A stretch of DNA of 64,000 bases. Source: Pseudomonas fluorescens (lineage in GTDB: Bacteria; Pseudomonadota; Gammaproteobacteria; Pseudomonadales; Pseudomonadaceae). Under the pieces are notes generated by a model. That model searched no databases. It was not told the origin of the DNA and was given only the letters and a program-made list of their open reading frames with translations. The stretch spans positions 62,001 through 126,000 of the forward strand of contig NZ_JAGGOG010000003.1 in assembly GCF_018614655.1 (NCBI RefSeq), read 5' to 3'. Numbering within the stretch: the first letter of the stretch is position 1; every line of letters starts with the position of its first letter. The position numbers and the translations under genes were made by a program. Below are positions 52,272 through 60,380 of this stretch, one piece after another.

Positions 52272-53717
52272 TTACGAACCGATGTAGCTGGTTTTCACCA
52301 CTGTGTAGAACTCTTGCGCATAGCGACCCTGCTCACGCGAACCATAGGATGAGCCTTTACGTCCACCGAACGGAACGTGGTAGTCCACGCCGGCGGTCGG
52401 CAGGTTGACCATCACCATCCCGGCCTGGGAATGGCGCTTGAAGTGGTTGGCGTACTTCAACGATGTGGTAGCAATACCTGCCGACAAACCGAACTCGGTG
52501 TCATTGGCCATCGCCAGCGCCGCCTCGTAATCCGCCACGCGCACTACGTTGGCCACCGGGCCGAAGATTTCTTCACGACTGATACGCATGGCGGCTTCGC
52601 TGTCGGCAAACAGCGTCGGGGCCAGGTAGTAGCCCTCAGTGTCGCAAGTCACCAGAGCGCCACCGCTCACCAGACGCGCACCTTCGCTTTGGCCAATGTC
52701 GATGTATTTCAAGTCCTGATCCAATTGCGCCTGGGATACCACGGGGCCGATGTCAGTCCCGGTTTTCAGGGCATGGCCAACCTTGATCGACTTCATCCGT
52801 TCGGCCATCGCGGCGACGAACTGGTCGTGAATCCCGGCGGTGACAATCAAGCGGCTGGACGCAGTGCAACGCTGGCCGGTGGAGTAAAACGCACTCTGTA
52901 CCGACAGCTCGACAGCCTGTTTGAGGTCGGCATCATCAAGAATGATCTGCGGGTTTTTGCCGCCCATTTCCAGTTGCACTTTGGCCTGGCGTGATACGCA
53001 ATTGACAGCGATCTGCCGCCCGACGCCAACGGAGCCGGTGAAGCTGATGCCGTCGACTTTCGGGCTGTTAACCATGGCATCGCCAACCACACGACCGCTG
53101 CCCATCACCAGGTTGAACACACCGGCGGGGAAACCGGCGCGGGAGATGATTTCCGCCAGGGCCCAGGCACACCCCGGAACCAACTCGGCGGGCTTGAGCA
53201 CTACACAGTTGCCATAGGCCAGCGCCGGGGCAATCTTCCAGGCCGGGATGGCAATCGGGAAGTTCCACGGCGTGATCAGGCCGACCACACCGAGGGCTTC
53301 ACGGGTGACCTCAACGTTGACGCCCGGACGCACTGACGGCAGATAGTCACCGGACAGACGCAGGCATTCACCGGCGAAGAACTTGAAGATATTACCGGCA
53401 CGAGTCACCTCGCCGATGGCTTCGGGCAGGGTCTTGCCCTCCTCCCGTGCCAGCAAGGTGCCAAGCTCTTCGCGGCGGGCAAGGATTTCACTGCCGACTT
53501 TGTCCAGCGCGTCATGACGCGCCTGGATACCCGAAGTCGACCAGGCCGGGAACGCAGCGCGGGCGGCGTCGATGGCGGCGTGGACTTGAGCGAGGTCTGC
53601 CTTGGCGTAATCACCAATGACATCAGACAACTCGGAGGGGTTGATATTGGCCGAATAATCGGCACCGGCGACCCATTGGCCGCCGATGTAGTTGTCAAAA
53701 CGCTTGGCTTGGGACAC
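52272..53717 (-). CDS. Aldehyde dehydrogenase, probable 2-oxoglutarate semialdehyde dehydrogenase
   Basis: A 481-residue NAD(P)-dependent aldehyde dehydrogenase. The catalytic Cys is in YSTGQRCTASSR (near residue 286) and the Glu is in QLEMGGKNPQ (near residue 252). Given kdgD next door, it most likely oxidises 2-oxoglutarate semialdehyde to 2-oxoglutarate. This substrate is inferred from context and not from the sequence alone. It follows kdgD by 54 bp. Confidence 0.88.
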   Translation of the reverse strand: MSQAKRFDNYIGGQWVAGADYSANINPSELSDVIGDYAKADLAQVHAAIDAARAAFPAWSTSGIQARHDALDKVGSEILARREELGTLLAREEGKTLPEAIGEVTRAGNIFKFFAGECLRLSGDYLPSVRPGVNVEVTREALGVVGLITPWNFPIAIPAWKIAPALAYGNCVVLKPAELVPGCAWALAEIISRAGFPAGVFNLVMGSGRVVGDAMVNSPKVDGISFTGSVGVGRQIAVNCVSRQAKVQLEMGGKNPQIILDDADLKQAVELSVQSAFYSTGQRCTASSRLIVTAGIHDQFVAAMAERMKSIKVGHALKTGTDIGPVVSQAQLDQDLKYIDIGQSEGARLVSGGALVTCDTEGYYLAPTLFADSEAAMRISREEIFGPVANVVRVADYEAALAMANDTEFGLSAGIATTSLKYANHFKRHSQAGMVMVNLPTAGVDYHVPFGGRKGSSYGSREQGRYAQEFYTVVKTSYIGS

Positions 53718-53771
53718 GAATCTTCTCCTGACGCAAAAAGCCGCTGATTGCTCAGCGGCTTTGGTAATGGG

Positions 53772-54683
53772 TTATTGCGCGCCTTGCTTATCGATCAGCG
53801 CGGCCAGGGCTTCGTATTCTTCCGGCAACAGATCGGTCAACGGCGTGCGCACAGGACCGGCGTCGTACCCGACGATCTTCGCCCCGGCCTTGACGATGCT
53901 CACCGCGTAACCGGCCTTGCGGTTACGAATGTCCAAGTACGGCAGGAAAAAGTCGTCGATGATCTTGTCGACGGTGGCGTGATCTTCACGGGCAATGGCG
54001 TGGTAGAAATCCATCGAGGTTTTCGGGATGAAGTTGAACACCGCCGAGGAGTACACCGGTACGCCCAAAGCCTTATAGGCAGCAGCGTAAACCTCTGCAG
54101 TCGGCAAGCCACCCAGGTAGCTGAAACGGTCACCAAGGCGACGGCGGATCGACACCATCAACTCAATGTCACCCAAGCCGTCCTTGTAACCGATCAGGTT
54201 CGGGCAACGCTCGGCCAGACGCTCCAACAGCGGCGCGGTCAGGCGGCAAACGTTGCGGTTGTAAACCACCACGCCGATTTTTACCGATTTGCACACGGCC
54301 TCAACGTGAGCGGCGACCCCGTCCTGGCTGGCTTCGGTCAGGTAGTGCGGCAGCAGCAACAGGCCCTTCGCGCCAAGACGCTCGGCTTCTTGGGCGTACT
54401 CGATAGCCTGGCGAGTCGAACCGCCGACACCCGCGAGAATTGGCACGCTGTTGGCGCAGGTATCGACGGCAGTTTTCACCACCTGGGAATATTCGCTGGC
54501 TGCCAGAGAGAAAAACTCACCGGTGCCGCCGGCGGCGAACAAGGCGGTGGCGCCATAGGGGGCCAGCCATTCCAGGCGTTTGATGTAACCCGCCTGGTGG
54601 AAATCGCCTTGGGCGTTGAAATCGGTCACAGGGAAAGACAGCAGACCGGAGGAGAGGATGGACTTCAGTTCTTGTGGATTCAT
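53772..54683 (-). CDS. kdgD: 5-dehydro-4-deoxyglucarate dehydratase
   Basis: A 303-residue protein of the dihydrodipicolinate synthase/N-acetylneuraminate lyase family. The Schiff-base Lys is in [13 protein letters not shown] (near residue 183) and the proton-relay Tyr is in GVVVYNRN (near residue 146). In this pathway it decarboxylates and dehydrates 5-keto-4-deoxyglucarate to 2-oxoglutarate semialdehyde. First gene of the leftward cluster, with its promoter and operator at 54744-54781. Confidence 0.93.
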   Translation of the reverse strand: MNPQELKSILSSGLLSFPVTDFNAQGDFHQAGYIKRLEWLAPYGATALFAAGGTGEFFSLAASEYSQVVKTAVDTCANSVPILAGVGGSTRQAIEYAQEAERLGAKGLLLLPHYLTEASQDGVAAHVEAVCKSVKIGVVVYNRNVCRLTAPLLERLAERCPNLIGYKDGLGDIELMVSIRRRLGDRFSYLGGLPTAEVYAAAYKALGVPVYSSAVFNFIPKTSMDFYHAIAREDHATVDKIIDDFFLPYLDIRNRKAGYAVSIVKAGAKIVGYDAGPVRTPLTDLLPEEYEALAALIDKQGAQ

Positions 54684-54743
54684 TATTCGAACACCCTGGG
54701 CAAAGACTATCTGTTGAGAGATTGTTGATGGTTATTTGTTGAT

Positions 54744-54781
54744 GTCGTACGTCATCGTACAACTATAAAAATATTCGTCAA
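54744..54781 (-). promoter_or_regulatory. kdgD promoter with overlapping operator
   Basis: On the reverse strand TTGACG (54776-54781) and TACGAT (54754-54759) are 16 bases apart and form a plausible sigma-70 promoter. The 20-bp imperfect palindrome GTCGTACGTCATCGTACAAC (54744-54763) covers the -10 box. A related half-site GTTGTACGAT occurs before the FadR-type regulator gene, so the regulator is the likely ligand. A sugar acid or an intermediate would be the inducer. Confidence 0.6.
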
Positions 54782-54839
54782 CAGCAATTCATCTGGCTTA
54801 CAGGCGACCCGAGTTTTGGCAGCGTCTAAAACGGGCTTC

Positions 54840-54893
54840 TTGACGTAGGAATTTATTCCTCTATGATCCGACAAGCTGTATATACATACAGCT
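54840..54893 (+). promoter_or_regulatory. Promoter with LexA (SOS) box upstream of the phospholipase-like gene
   Basis: TTGACG (54840-54845) and TATGAT (54862-54867) are 16 bases apart and form a strong sigma-70 promoter. Directly downstream, at the expected start site, is a perfect palindrome AGCTGTATATACATACAGCT (54874-54893). It contains CTGTATATACATACAG, which fits the LexA box pattern CTG-N10-CAG. LexA bound here would block initiation, and DNA damage should relieve it. Twenty bases of the palindrome are quoted in full. Confidence 0.8.
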
Positions 54894-54930
54894 ATCAAGG
54901 AAGAATCCTACGACATAGCAAGGAGCTAAC

Positions 54931-56082
54931 ATGTCAGAACTTGAATCGGTAACACGCTCGAAAAACCCCTCCCTCCGTTTTGAAGGTGGCGAACACACGG
55001 CCATCGGCGACGACACCCTGTTGCGTTTCACCAAGGACGCCCCGGCGATCCCAGGTCGAGAGGTTGAGTTGCACCTGCCCAATGGCCTCGCCCTGAGGTA
55101 CGGCCAGATCATCTCCCTGGGCGGTGATTTTTATGGCATCCCAGGCCAGGCCATCAGCGATGGCGCATCGGCAACCGACCGGGTGCAACGGTTTACCGCA
55201 GCATTCAACTCGCTGGCCGTGCTGCCGGCTGCACGCGAGGAAGCAGGCAAGATCCTGGCGGTCATGCAAAAGGAGATCAATGCGGTCAACCAGGCTATCA
55301 AGGACGGCAAGCAGCCCCATGAGGCTTACGATGCGCTCGGAGATACTTTGTCCGAGGAGTGGAACCGGATTACCGGTGGTGGCAGCGCAGTGTCTGCGAT
55401 GGTTCCGCTGGGGCGCTACCTGAAACTGGCGGCGGACAACGCTGACCATTTCGGCGAATGGGCGTTGTTGGCCTATCTGGCCGGGCATACGGCGGCGCTG
55501 CAACAAGCCGTCGTGGCACATCAAAGCGGTACCGACCAGGCACTGGAACTGGCTTATGCCATGAACAGCTTTGCGGATCACTTTTTGACCGACCTGTTTT
55601 CCGCCGGCCACCTGCGCGTACCGCGCAAGCAACTGGCAGCCGTGGTGACACCGGGCGAGCTGGGTTCACTGATCAGCCGCTTCATGCACGACGAAGACAG
55701 CAAGTTCGGACTTAACGTGCGCAATGCCCTGGGTGATGAGTGGCACGCCTACGGTGACAAGCGCTATTTCGATACCAATGATGCCGCCAACCGGGCCCAG
55801 GTCAAACGTGCTGTGCAGGCATCGGCGGACGAGATCTTCGAGACGTTTATCAGCGGTATCGCGCCCTCCCCGGCCAACTTCAAGGCGCCGCTTTATGTGC
55901 CGGATTTGAATGCCGCGAACAACCCGAGCAATAACTTCTCGCCGCTGTTCAAGGCTGAAGGCGACAAGGTGCTGCGCCGCAAGGACGTCAATAACCTTAA
56001 CGACAAGCAGTGGACCAATGATTGGTGGGGCTGGAGCACGTATCTGTTGCTCAAGGACTACACGCCAAATCAGCCCGCCTGA
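54931..56082 (+). CDS. Zinc-dependent phospholipase C-like protein, SOS-controlled
   Basis: A 383-residue protein. The key match is HFLTDLFSAGH at residues 217-227, which gives H-x3-D-x5-H, the zinc-binding pattern of bacterial zinc-dependent phospholipase C. Further candidate ligands are His22 (EGGEHTAIGD), Asp66 (LGGDFYGI), His173 (NADHF) and His253 (FMHDED). It has no signal peptide or membrane segment, unlike the exported family members. AAGGAG lies 5 bases before the ATG, and a LexA box stands upstream. It is placed between kdgD and the kdgD-type regulator and is unrelated to that pathway. Hydrolysis of a phospholipid or related phosphodiester is an inference. The substrate and target are unknown. 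Confidence 0.75.
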   Translation: MSELESVTRSKNPSLRFEGGEHTAIGDDTLLRFTKDAPAIPGREVELHLPNGLALRYGQIISLGGDFYGIPGQAISDGASATDRVQRFTAAFNSLAVLPAAREEAGKILAVMQKEINAVNQAIKDGKQPHEAYDALGDTLSEEWNRITGGGSAVSAMVPLGRYLKLAADNADHFGEWALLAYLAGHTAALQQAVVAHQSGTDQALELAYAMNSFADHFLTDLFSAGHLRVPRKQLAAVVTPGELGSLISRFMHDEDSKFGLNVRNALGDEWHAYGDKRYFDTNDAANRAQVKRAVQASADEIFETFISGIAPSPANFKAPLYVPDLNAANNPSNNFSPLFKAEGDKVLRRKDVNNLNDKQWTNDWWGWSTYLLLKDYTPNQPA

Positions 56083-56112
56083 AGCACATGAGTTAAGCCT
56101 GGAGCCTTAACC

Positions 56113-56245
56113 TGTGGCGAGGGAGCTTGCTCCCGTTGGACGGCACAGCAGCCCCAAGAAAAATACTGGGTTCTTTCAGACAGAACTCGGGAGAATAGAT
56201 TTGGGGCCGCTGCGCGGCCCAACGGGAGCAAGCTCCCTCGCCACA
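56113..56245. repeat. REPIN (REP doublet)
   Basis: TGTGGCGAGGGAGCTTGCTC and GAGCAAGCTCCCTCGCCACA are perfect inverted arms, extended inward by CCGTTGG/CCAACGG. It lies between the phospholipase-like gene and the regulator. The spacing of about 90 bp is larger than in the other copies. Confidence 0.9.
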
Positions 56246-56262
56246 ATAAGCGTTCATGGCAA

Positions 56263-57012
56263 TCAGCCCCGCTGCGCCTCTGCCTCTTCATGGGCATGAC
56301 GCAACCGCTCACGGCTGTTGGTCAGGTGCAACCGCATCGCCGCCCGTGCCGCATCCGAATCCTGACGGGCAATCGCGTCGTAGATTTCTTCGTGTTCGCG
56401 GCTCAGGCGACTCATGTAGTGCTGCTGATCATCATGAGCCAGGCGCGCGGAGTTCAGGCGAGTACGCGGGATAATGCTGGTGCCCAGATGCGTCATGATG
56501 TCGGTGAAATAGCGATTACCGGTGGATAAGGCAATCTGCAGGTGAAACTGAAAGTCCGACGCCACCGCATCACCGGCGTGGGCAGCGCTTTCGTTCAACG
56601 CATCCAGGGCGGCACGCATGGCCGCTAACTGTTCGTCACTGCGGCGCTGGGCCGCCAGGCCGGCGGACTCCACTTCGAGGCTGATGCGCAGCTCCAGAAT
56701 CGCCAGCACGTCACGCAACGTCACCACCGTGGCCGGATCGATCCGGAAACCGCTGGGGCTTGGCGTATCCAACACAAAGGTGCCGATGCCGTGACGGGTT
56801 TCCACCTGCCCTGCCGCCTGCAACCGCGAGATGGCTTCACGCACCACAGTACGGCTGACACCATGGGCATCCATGATCGCCGACTCGGTCGGCAATTTAT
56901 CACCGCGCTTGAGCTGGCCGTCACGGATCTGCTCGGACAGCACCGTGACCAATTCCTGGGCAAGGCTGCGGCGCTTGCGGGGAAGACGAGGAGCGGTGCT
57001 GGAGTTTTCCAT
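56263..57012 (-). CDS. FadR-family (GntR, FCD domain) transcriptional regulator
   Basis: A 249-residue regulator. An N-terminal winged helix-turn-helix (RGDKLPTESAIMDAHGVSRTVVREAISRLQAAG, residues 36-68) precedes an FCD domain (residues about 90-230) with metal-ligand type residues (DFQFHLQIALSTGN, HEEIYDAI). FCD regulators usually respond to small organic acids. Its operator-like GTTGTACGAT (57062-57071) before its own promoter and the same kind of site over kdgD suggest that it represses the sugar-acid cluster and itself. Confidence 0.88.
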   Translation of the reverse strand: MENSSTAPRLPRKRRSLAQELVTVLSEQIRDGQLKRGDKLPTESAIMDAHGVSRTVVREAISRLQAAGQVETRHGIGTFVLDTPSPSGFRIDPATVVTLRDVLAILELRISLEVESAGLAAQRRSDEQLAAMRAALDALNESAAHAGDAVASDFQFHLQIALSTGNRYFTDIMTHLGTSIIPRTRLNSARLAHDDQQHYMSRLSREHEEIYDAIARQDSDAARAAMRLHLTNSRERLRHAHEEAEAQRG

Positions 57013-57045
57013 GATGAATCATCTATCTCGGCGAACTAAAGGAGC

Positions 57046-57074
57046 ATCATAGCCCAAGCCGGTTGTACGATCAC
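57046..57074 (-). promoter_or_regulatory. Promoter of the FadR-type regulator with operator half-site
   Basis: On the reverse strand TATGAT (57046-57051) has GTGATC (57069-57074) 17 bases upstream, a weak -35. GTTGTACGAT (57062-57071) overlaps the -35 and spacer. It repeats one arm of the kdgD operator, which supports autoregulation. Confidence 0.5.
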
Positions 57075-57121
57075 CGTTCTGTCAGCACTTTCATCCGTAA
57101 CCTACAGCCTTTTGCTACGCG

Positions 57122-57156
57122 CAAAAAAATACCCCGGCAAGGCCGAGGCATTTTTT
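57122..57156. terminator. Bidirectional terminator after sspB
   Basis: CCCCGGC and GCCGAGG pair (one G:T) around AAG, with a long A-run on the left and a T-run of six on the right. It is used by sspB on the reverse strand. Confidence 0.75.
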
Positions 57157-57184
57157 CAACACAGGCTCGAAGGCTCGTGCCCTG

Positions 57185-57604
57185 TCACTTCACCACTTTC
57201 AGACTCGGACGACCGCTAGGACGCGGCGGTTCGGAATCAGGCGGCGGCACATCATTGTCATCTTCGAGCTCGATCGCGTCGTCGTCCTCGAGAGGCGACT
57301 CCAGATCAAACACCATGCCCTGGCCGTTCTCCCGGGCATAAATCCCCAGGATGGCGCCGATGGGCACGTACAGCGTATGCGGCACACCGCCGAAACGCCC
57401 TTCGAAACTGACCGCTTCATTGTCCATGTGCAGGTGTCTCACGGCACTGGGCGAAACGTTCAGGACAATCTGTCCGTCACTGGCAAAACCTTGTGGTACC
57501 TGCACCGCAGGAAACTCGGAATTGACCAGCATGTGCGGGGTGCAATCGTTGTCCACAATCCACTCATAGAGCGCACGGACCAGGTAAGGTCGACTGGAGT
57601 TCAT
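57185..57604 (-). CDS. sspB: SspB, ClpXP specificity-enhancing factor
   Basis: A 139-residue adapter that tethers ssrA-tagged proteins to ClpXP. It begins MNSSRPYLVRALYEWIVDN. The N-terminal substrate-binding domain is followed by an acidic linker (EDDDAIELEDDND) and a C-terminal ClpX-binding tail (RPSLKVVK), all as expected. It follows sspA by 17 bp. Confidence 0.95.
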   Translation of the reverse strand: MNSSRPYLVRALYEWIVDNDCTPHMLVNSEFPAVQVPQGFASDGQIVLNVSPSAVRHLHMDNEAVSFEGRFGGVPHTLYVPIGAILGIYARENGQGMVFDLESPLEDDDAIELEDDNDVPPPDSEPPRPSGRPSLKVVK

Positions 57605-57621
57605 CAGCGGCTCCTTAAGCC

Positions 57622-58239
57622 TTAGCGCATATCGCGTTCGACACCAGACAGACTCGCCTGGAAAGCCTCACGCGCAAACTGGCGCTCCATGTAATCAAGC
57701 AGCGGCTTGGCAGGCCGCGGCAGTTCAATGCCCAGAATCGGCAAACGCCAGAGTATGGGTAATAGGCAGCAATCCACCAGACTTTGTTCCTCACTGAGGA
57801 AAAAAGGCTTGTCGGCAAACAACGGCGAAACACCCGTCAGGCTTTCACGCAATTCCTTGCGTGCCTGAACGCGAGCCGCTTCTTTGCTGCGCGAATCCAG
57901 GATCAAATCGACCAGGCCACACCAGTCACGCTGAATCCGATGGATCAGCAGACGGCTGTTGGCACGCGCCACCGGATACACCGGCAGCAAAGGTGGATGC
58001 GGGTAACGCTCATCCAGATATTCCATCACCACGGTTGACTCCCACAACGCCAGGTCACGATCGACCAGGGTGGGCAAGCTGCCGTAAGGGTTCACTTCGA
58101 TCAGTTTCGGCGGGTGACGACCGGCCTCCACACTGATGATCTCGGCGCTGACACCCTTCTCTGCGAGCACGATGCGTACTCGGTGGGAATAGTGGTCGGC
58201 GGGGTCGGAGTAACAGGCCAACCGATTGGTCACGCCCAT
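57622..58239 (-). CDS. sspA: SspA, stringent starvation protein A
   Basis: A 205-residue glutathione-S-transferase-fold protein ([23 protein letters not shown] at the start, [12 protein letters not shown] near residue 51) that binds RNA polymerase and alters promoter use in starvation; it has no GST activity in known members. It sits downstream of petABC, separated by a long structured hairpin, and precedes sspB. Confidence 0.94.
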   Translation of the reverse strand: MGVTNRLACYSDPADHYSHRVRIVLAEKGVSAEIISVEAGRHPPKLIEVNPYGSLPTLVDRDLALWESTVVMEYLDERYPHPPLLPVYPVARANSRLLIHRIQRDWCGLVDLILDSRSKEAARVQARKELRESLTGVSPLFADKPFFLSEEQSLVDCCLLPILWRLPILGIELPRPAKPLLDYMERQFAREAFQASLSGVERDMR

Positions 58240-58285
58240 GGCGGTCCTCCTCGCTTGTTGAAATTATCGAAACGCTCAAAAACGA

Positions 58286-58360
58286 GCGCGCCCAGAGAGC
58301 ATCTCCGTAACGCCTGGATCAACCAGACCGTTACCTGTTCAGAGATGCCGCTGGGCGCGC
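58286..58360 (-). terminator. Long multi-stem hairpin between petC and sspA
   Basis: Four nested stems: GCGCGCCCAG (58286-58295) with CTGGGCGCGC (58351-58360), GCATCTC (58299-58305) with GAGATGC (58342-58348), GTAACG (58307-58312) with CGTTAC (58329-58334), and CTGG (58314-58317) with CCAG (58323-58326). About 27 base pairs in 75 nt. On the reverse strand it is followed by CTCGTTTTT. It could be a large terminator for petABC or a structured RNA element. Confidence 0.75.
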
Positions 58361-58389
58361 AAGATTAACAGCAATTGCTTACGGTTGGA

Positions 58390-59169
58390 TCAATGCACGT
58401 CCTTCCAGTATTCGCGCTTGAGCAAATAGGCGAACACGAAGAAGAAAGCCAGGTACAGCAACACATAGGTACCAATGCGCTGATGCTGCAGCTTCACCGG
58501 GTTGGCCGAATAGGCCAGGAAGGTCACCAGATTCTTGACCTTCTCATCAAACTGCTCTTCGTTCAGCGCACCGGTTTTCGGCATTATGGTCAGTTGATCG
58601 CACGCTTCATGAGTCAGCGGCGTGCCGGTCAACGGGTCATATTGCTTCTTGCCGTCTTCAACGACCTGAACCTGCTTGCATCCTACCACTTGGCGCCCCT
58701 GCAGGCCGACCAGAACGTTAGGCATACCGACATTCGGGAACACCTTGTTGTTCACGCCGTACGGGCGCGACGGGTCTTCATAGAAAGATTTCAGGTAGCC
58801 GTAGAGCCAGTCGGTACCACGAACGCGAGCCACCAGGGTCAGATCAGGCGGTGCCGCCCCGAACCAGGTCTTGGCGTCGGCAGGTTGCATGCCGATGTTC
58901 ATGTGATCGCCGATCTTGGCGCCGGTGAACACCAGGTTCTTGAGCATCACGTCATGAGGGATGCCCAAGTCATCGGCAACCCGCTCGTAACGCTGGAACT
59001 TGGCGCTGTGGCAGCCCATGCAGTAGTTGGCGAACGTACGTGCACCATCCTGCATCGCGGCCTTGTCAGAGACGTCGATATCGACTTTTTCAAGGTCCGG
59101 GCCATGCTCGGCCGCGAAGGACAGTACCGGCAGGGCAACAAGAATCAATGCAGCGAATAATTTTTTCAT
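58390..59169 (-). CDS. petC: Cytochrome c1 of the bc1 complex
   Basis: A 259-residue protein with a cleavable signal peptide (MKKLFAALILVALPVLSFAAEHG), heme-binding motif CMGCH (near residue 52) and a C-terminal membrane anchor (IGTYVLLYLAFFFVFAYLLKR). It carries electrons from the Rieske centre to cytochrome c. Its ATG overlaps the petB stop. Confidence 0.96.
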   Translation of the reverse strand: MKKLFAALILVALPVLSFAAEHGPDLEKVDIDVSDKAAMQDGARTFANYCMGCHSAKFQRYERVADDLGIPHDVMLKNLVFTGAKIGDHMNIGMQPADAKTWFGAAPPDLTLVARVRGTDWLYGYLKSFYEDPSRPYGVNNKVFPNVGMPNVLVGLQGRQVVGCKQVQVVEDGKKQYDPLTGTPLTHEACDQLTIMPKTGALNEEQFDEKVKNLVTFLAYSANPVKLQHQRIGTYVLLYLAFFFVFAYLLKREYWKDVH

Positions 59170-60380
59170 CAGCCAGTCACCCTTTCCGGAACCGGTTTGG
59201 TCTTCTCGAGCCTGGTGTAGAACGGCATCAGAATGAAGTAGGCGAAGTACAGGAAGGTGCAGACCTGCGACAGCAACGTGCGCTCAGGGGTCGGCGCCAA
59301 TACGCCCAGTACGCCCAGGATCACGAACGAAATGCAGAACACCCACAGCCAGATCTTGCTCATCCAGCCCTTGTAGCGCATGGATTTGACCGGACTACGG
59401 TCAAGCCATGGCAGGACGAACAGCACCGCGATTGCCGCGCCCATGGCGATAACACCCATGAGTTTGTCGGGAATCGCCCGCAAAATGGCGTAGAACGGCG
59501 TGAAGTACCAGACCGGAGCAATGTGTTCCGGAGTCTTGAAGGCGTTCGCCTGTTCGAAGTTCGGCTTCTCGAGGAAATAACCACCCATCTCCGGGAAAAA
59601 GAACACGATCGAGCAGAAAATGAACAGGAACACCACCACGCCGACGATATCTTTCACGGTGTAGTACGGGTGGAAGGCAATGCCGTCCAGCGGTACGCCG
59701 TTCTCGTCCTTGTGCTTCTTGATGTCCACGCCGTCCGGGTTGTTGGAGCCGACTTCGTGCAGCGCCAGGACGTGCAATACCACCAGGCCGAGAATCACGA
59801 TCGGCAAGGCCACCACGTGCAAGGCGAAGAAGCGGTTCAGGGTGATACCGGAAATCAGGTAGTCACCGCGAATCCACTGGGTCAGGTCGTTGCCGATGAC
59901 CGGGATCGCACCGAACAGCGAGATGATTACCTGGGCGCCCCAGTAGGACATCTGGCCCCACGGCAGCAGGTAGCCCATGAAGGCCTCTGCCATCAGCGCC
60001 AGGTAGATCAGCATGCCGAACACCCACACCAGCTCACGAGGCTTCTGGTACGAACCGTAGAGCAAGCCACGGAACATGTGCAGATAGACCACGATAAAGA
60101 ACGCCGAAGCGCCGGTGGAGTGCAGCAGACGCAGGATCGAACCGTATTCGACGTCGCGCATGATGTATTCGACGGAGGCAAAGGCCTCTTCCGCCGACGG
60201 GGTGTAACTCATGGTCAGCCAGACACCGGTAACGATCTGGTTGACCAGCACCAGCAGTGCCAGGGAGCCAAAGAAGTAGAAGAAGTTGAAGTTCTTCGGG
60301 GCGTAATACTTGCTGAGATGGTCTTCCCACATCTTGGTGGCGGGGAAGCGTGCATCCACCCAATCCATGAACTTGCTCAT
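59169..60380 (-). CDS. petB: Cytochrome b of the bc1 complex
   Basis: A 403-residue polytopic protein with eight membrane helices. It holds two b-type hemes and the quinol oxidation and reduction sites. The block YLLPWGQMSYWGAQVI (near residue 136) and the PEW-like quinol motif region (FKTPEHIAPVWYFTPFYAILR near residue 287) are present. One-base overlaps on both sides couple it to petA and petC. Confidence 0.97.
   Translation of the reverse strand: MSKFMDWVDARFPATKMWEDHLSKYYAPKNFNFFYFFGSLALLVLVNQIVTGVWLTMSYTPSAEEAFASVEYIMRDVEYGSILRLLHSTGASAFFIVVYLHMFRGLLYGSYQKPRELVWVFGMLIYLALMAEAFMGYLLPWGQMSYWGAQVIISLFGAIPVIGNDLTQWIRGDYLISGITLNRFFALHVVALPIVILGLVVLHVLALHEVGSNNPDGVDIKKHKDENGVPLDGIAFHPYYTVKDIVGVVVFLFIFCSIVFFFPEMGGYFLEKPNFEQANAFKTPEHIAPVWYFTPFYAILRAIPDKLMGVIAMGAAIAVLFVLPWLDRSPVKSMRYKGWMSKIWLWVFCISFVILGVLGVLAPTPERTLLSQVCTFLYFAYFILMPFYTRLEKTKPVPERVTG

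Noticed and set aside
54875..54892. The palindrome before the phospholipase-like gene as a FadR-type operator
   Set aside because: It lacks the GTnGTACG element of the other sites and fits CTG-N10-CAG of LexA exactly.
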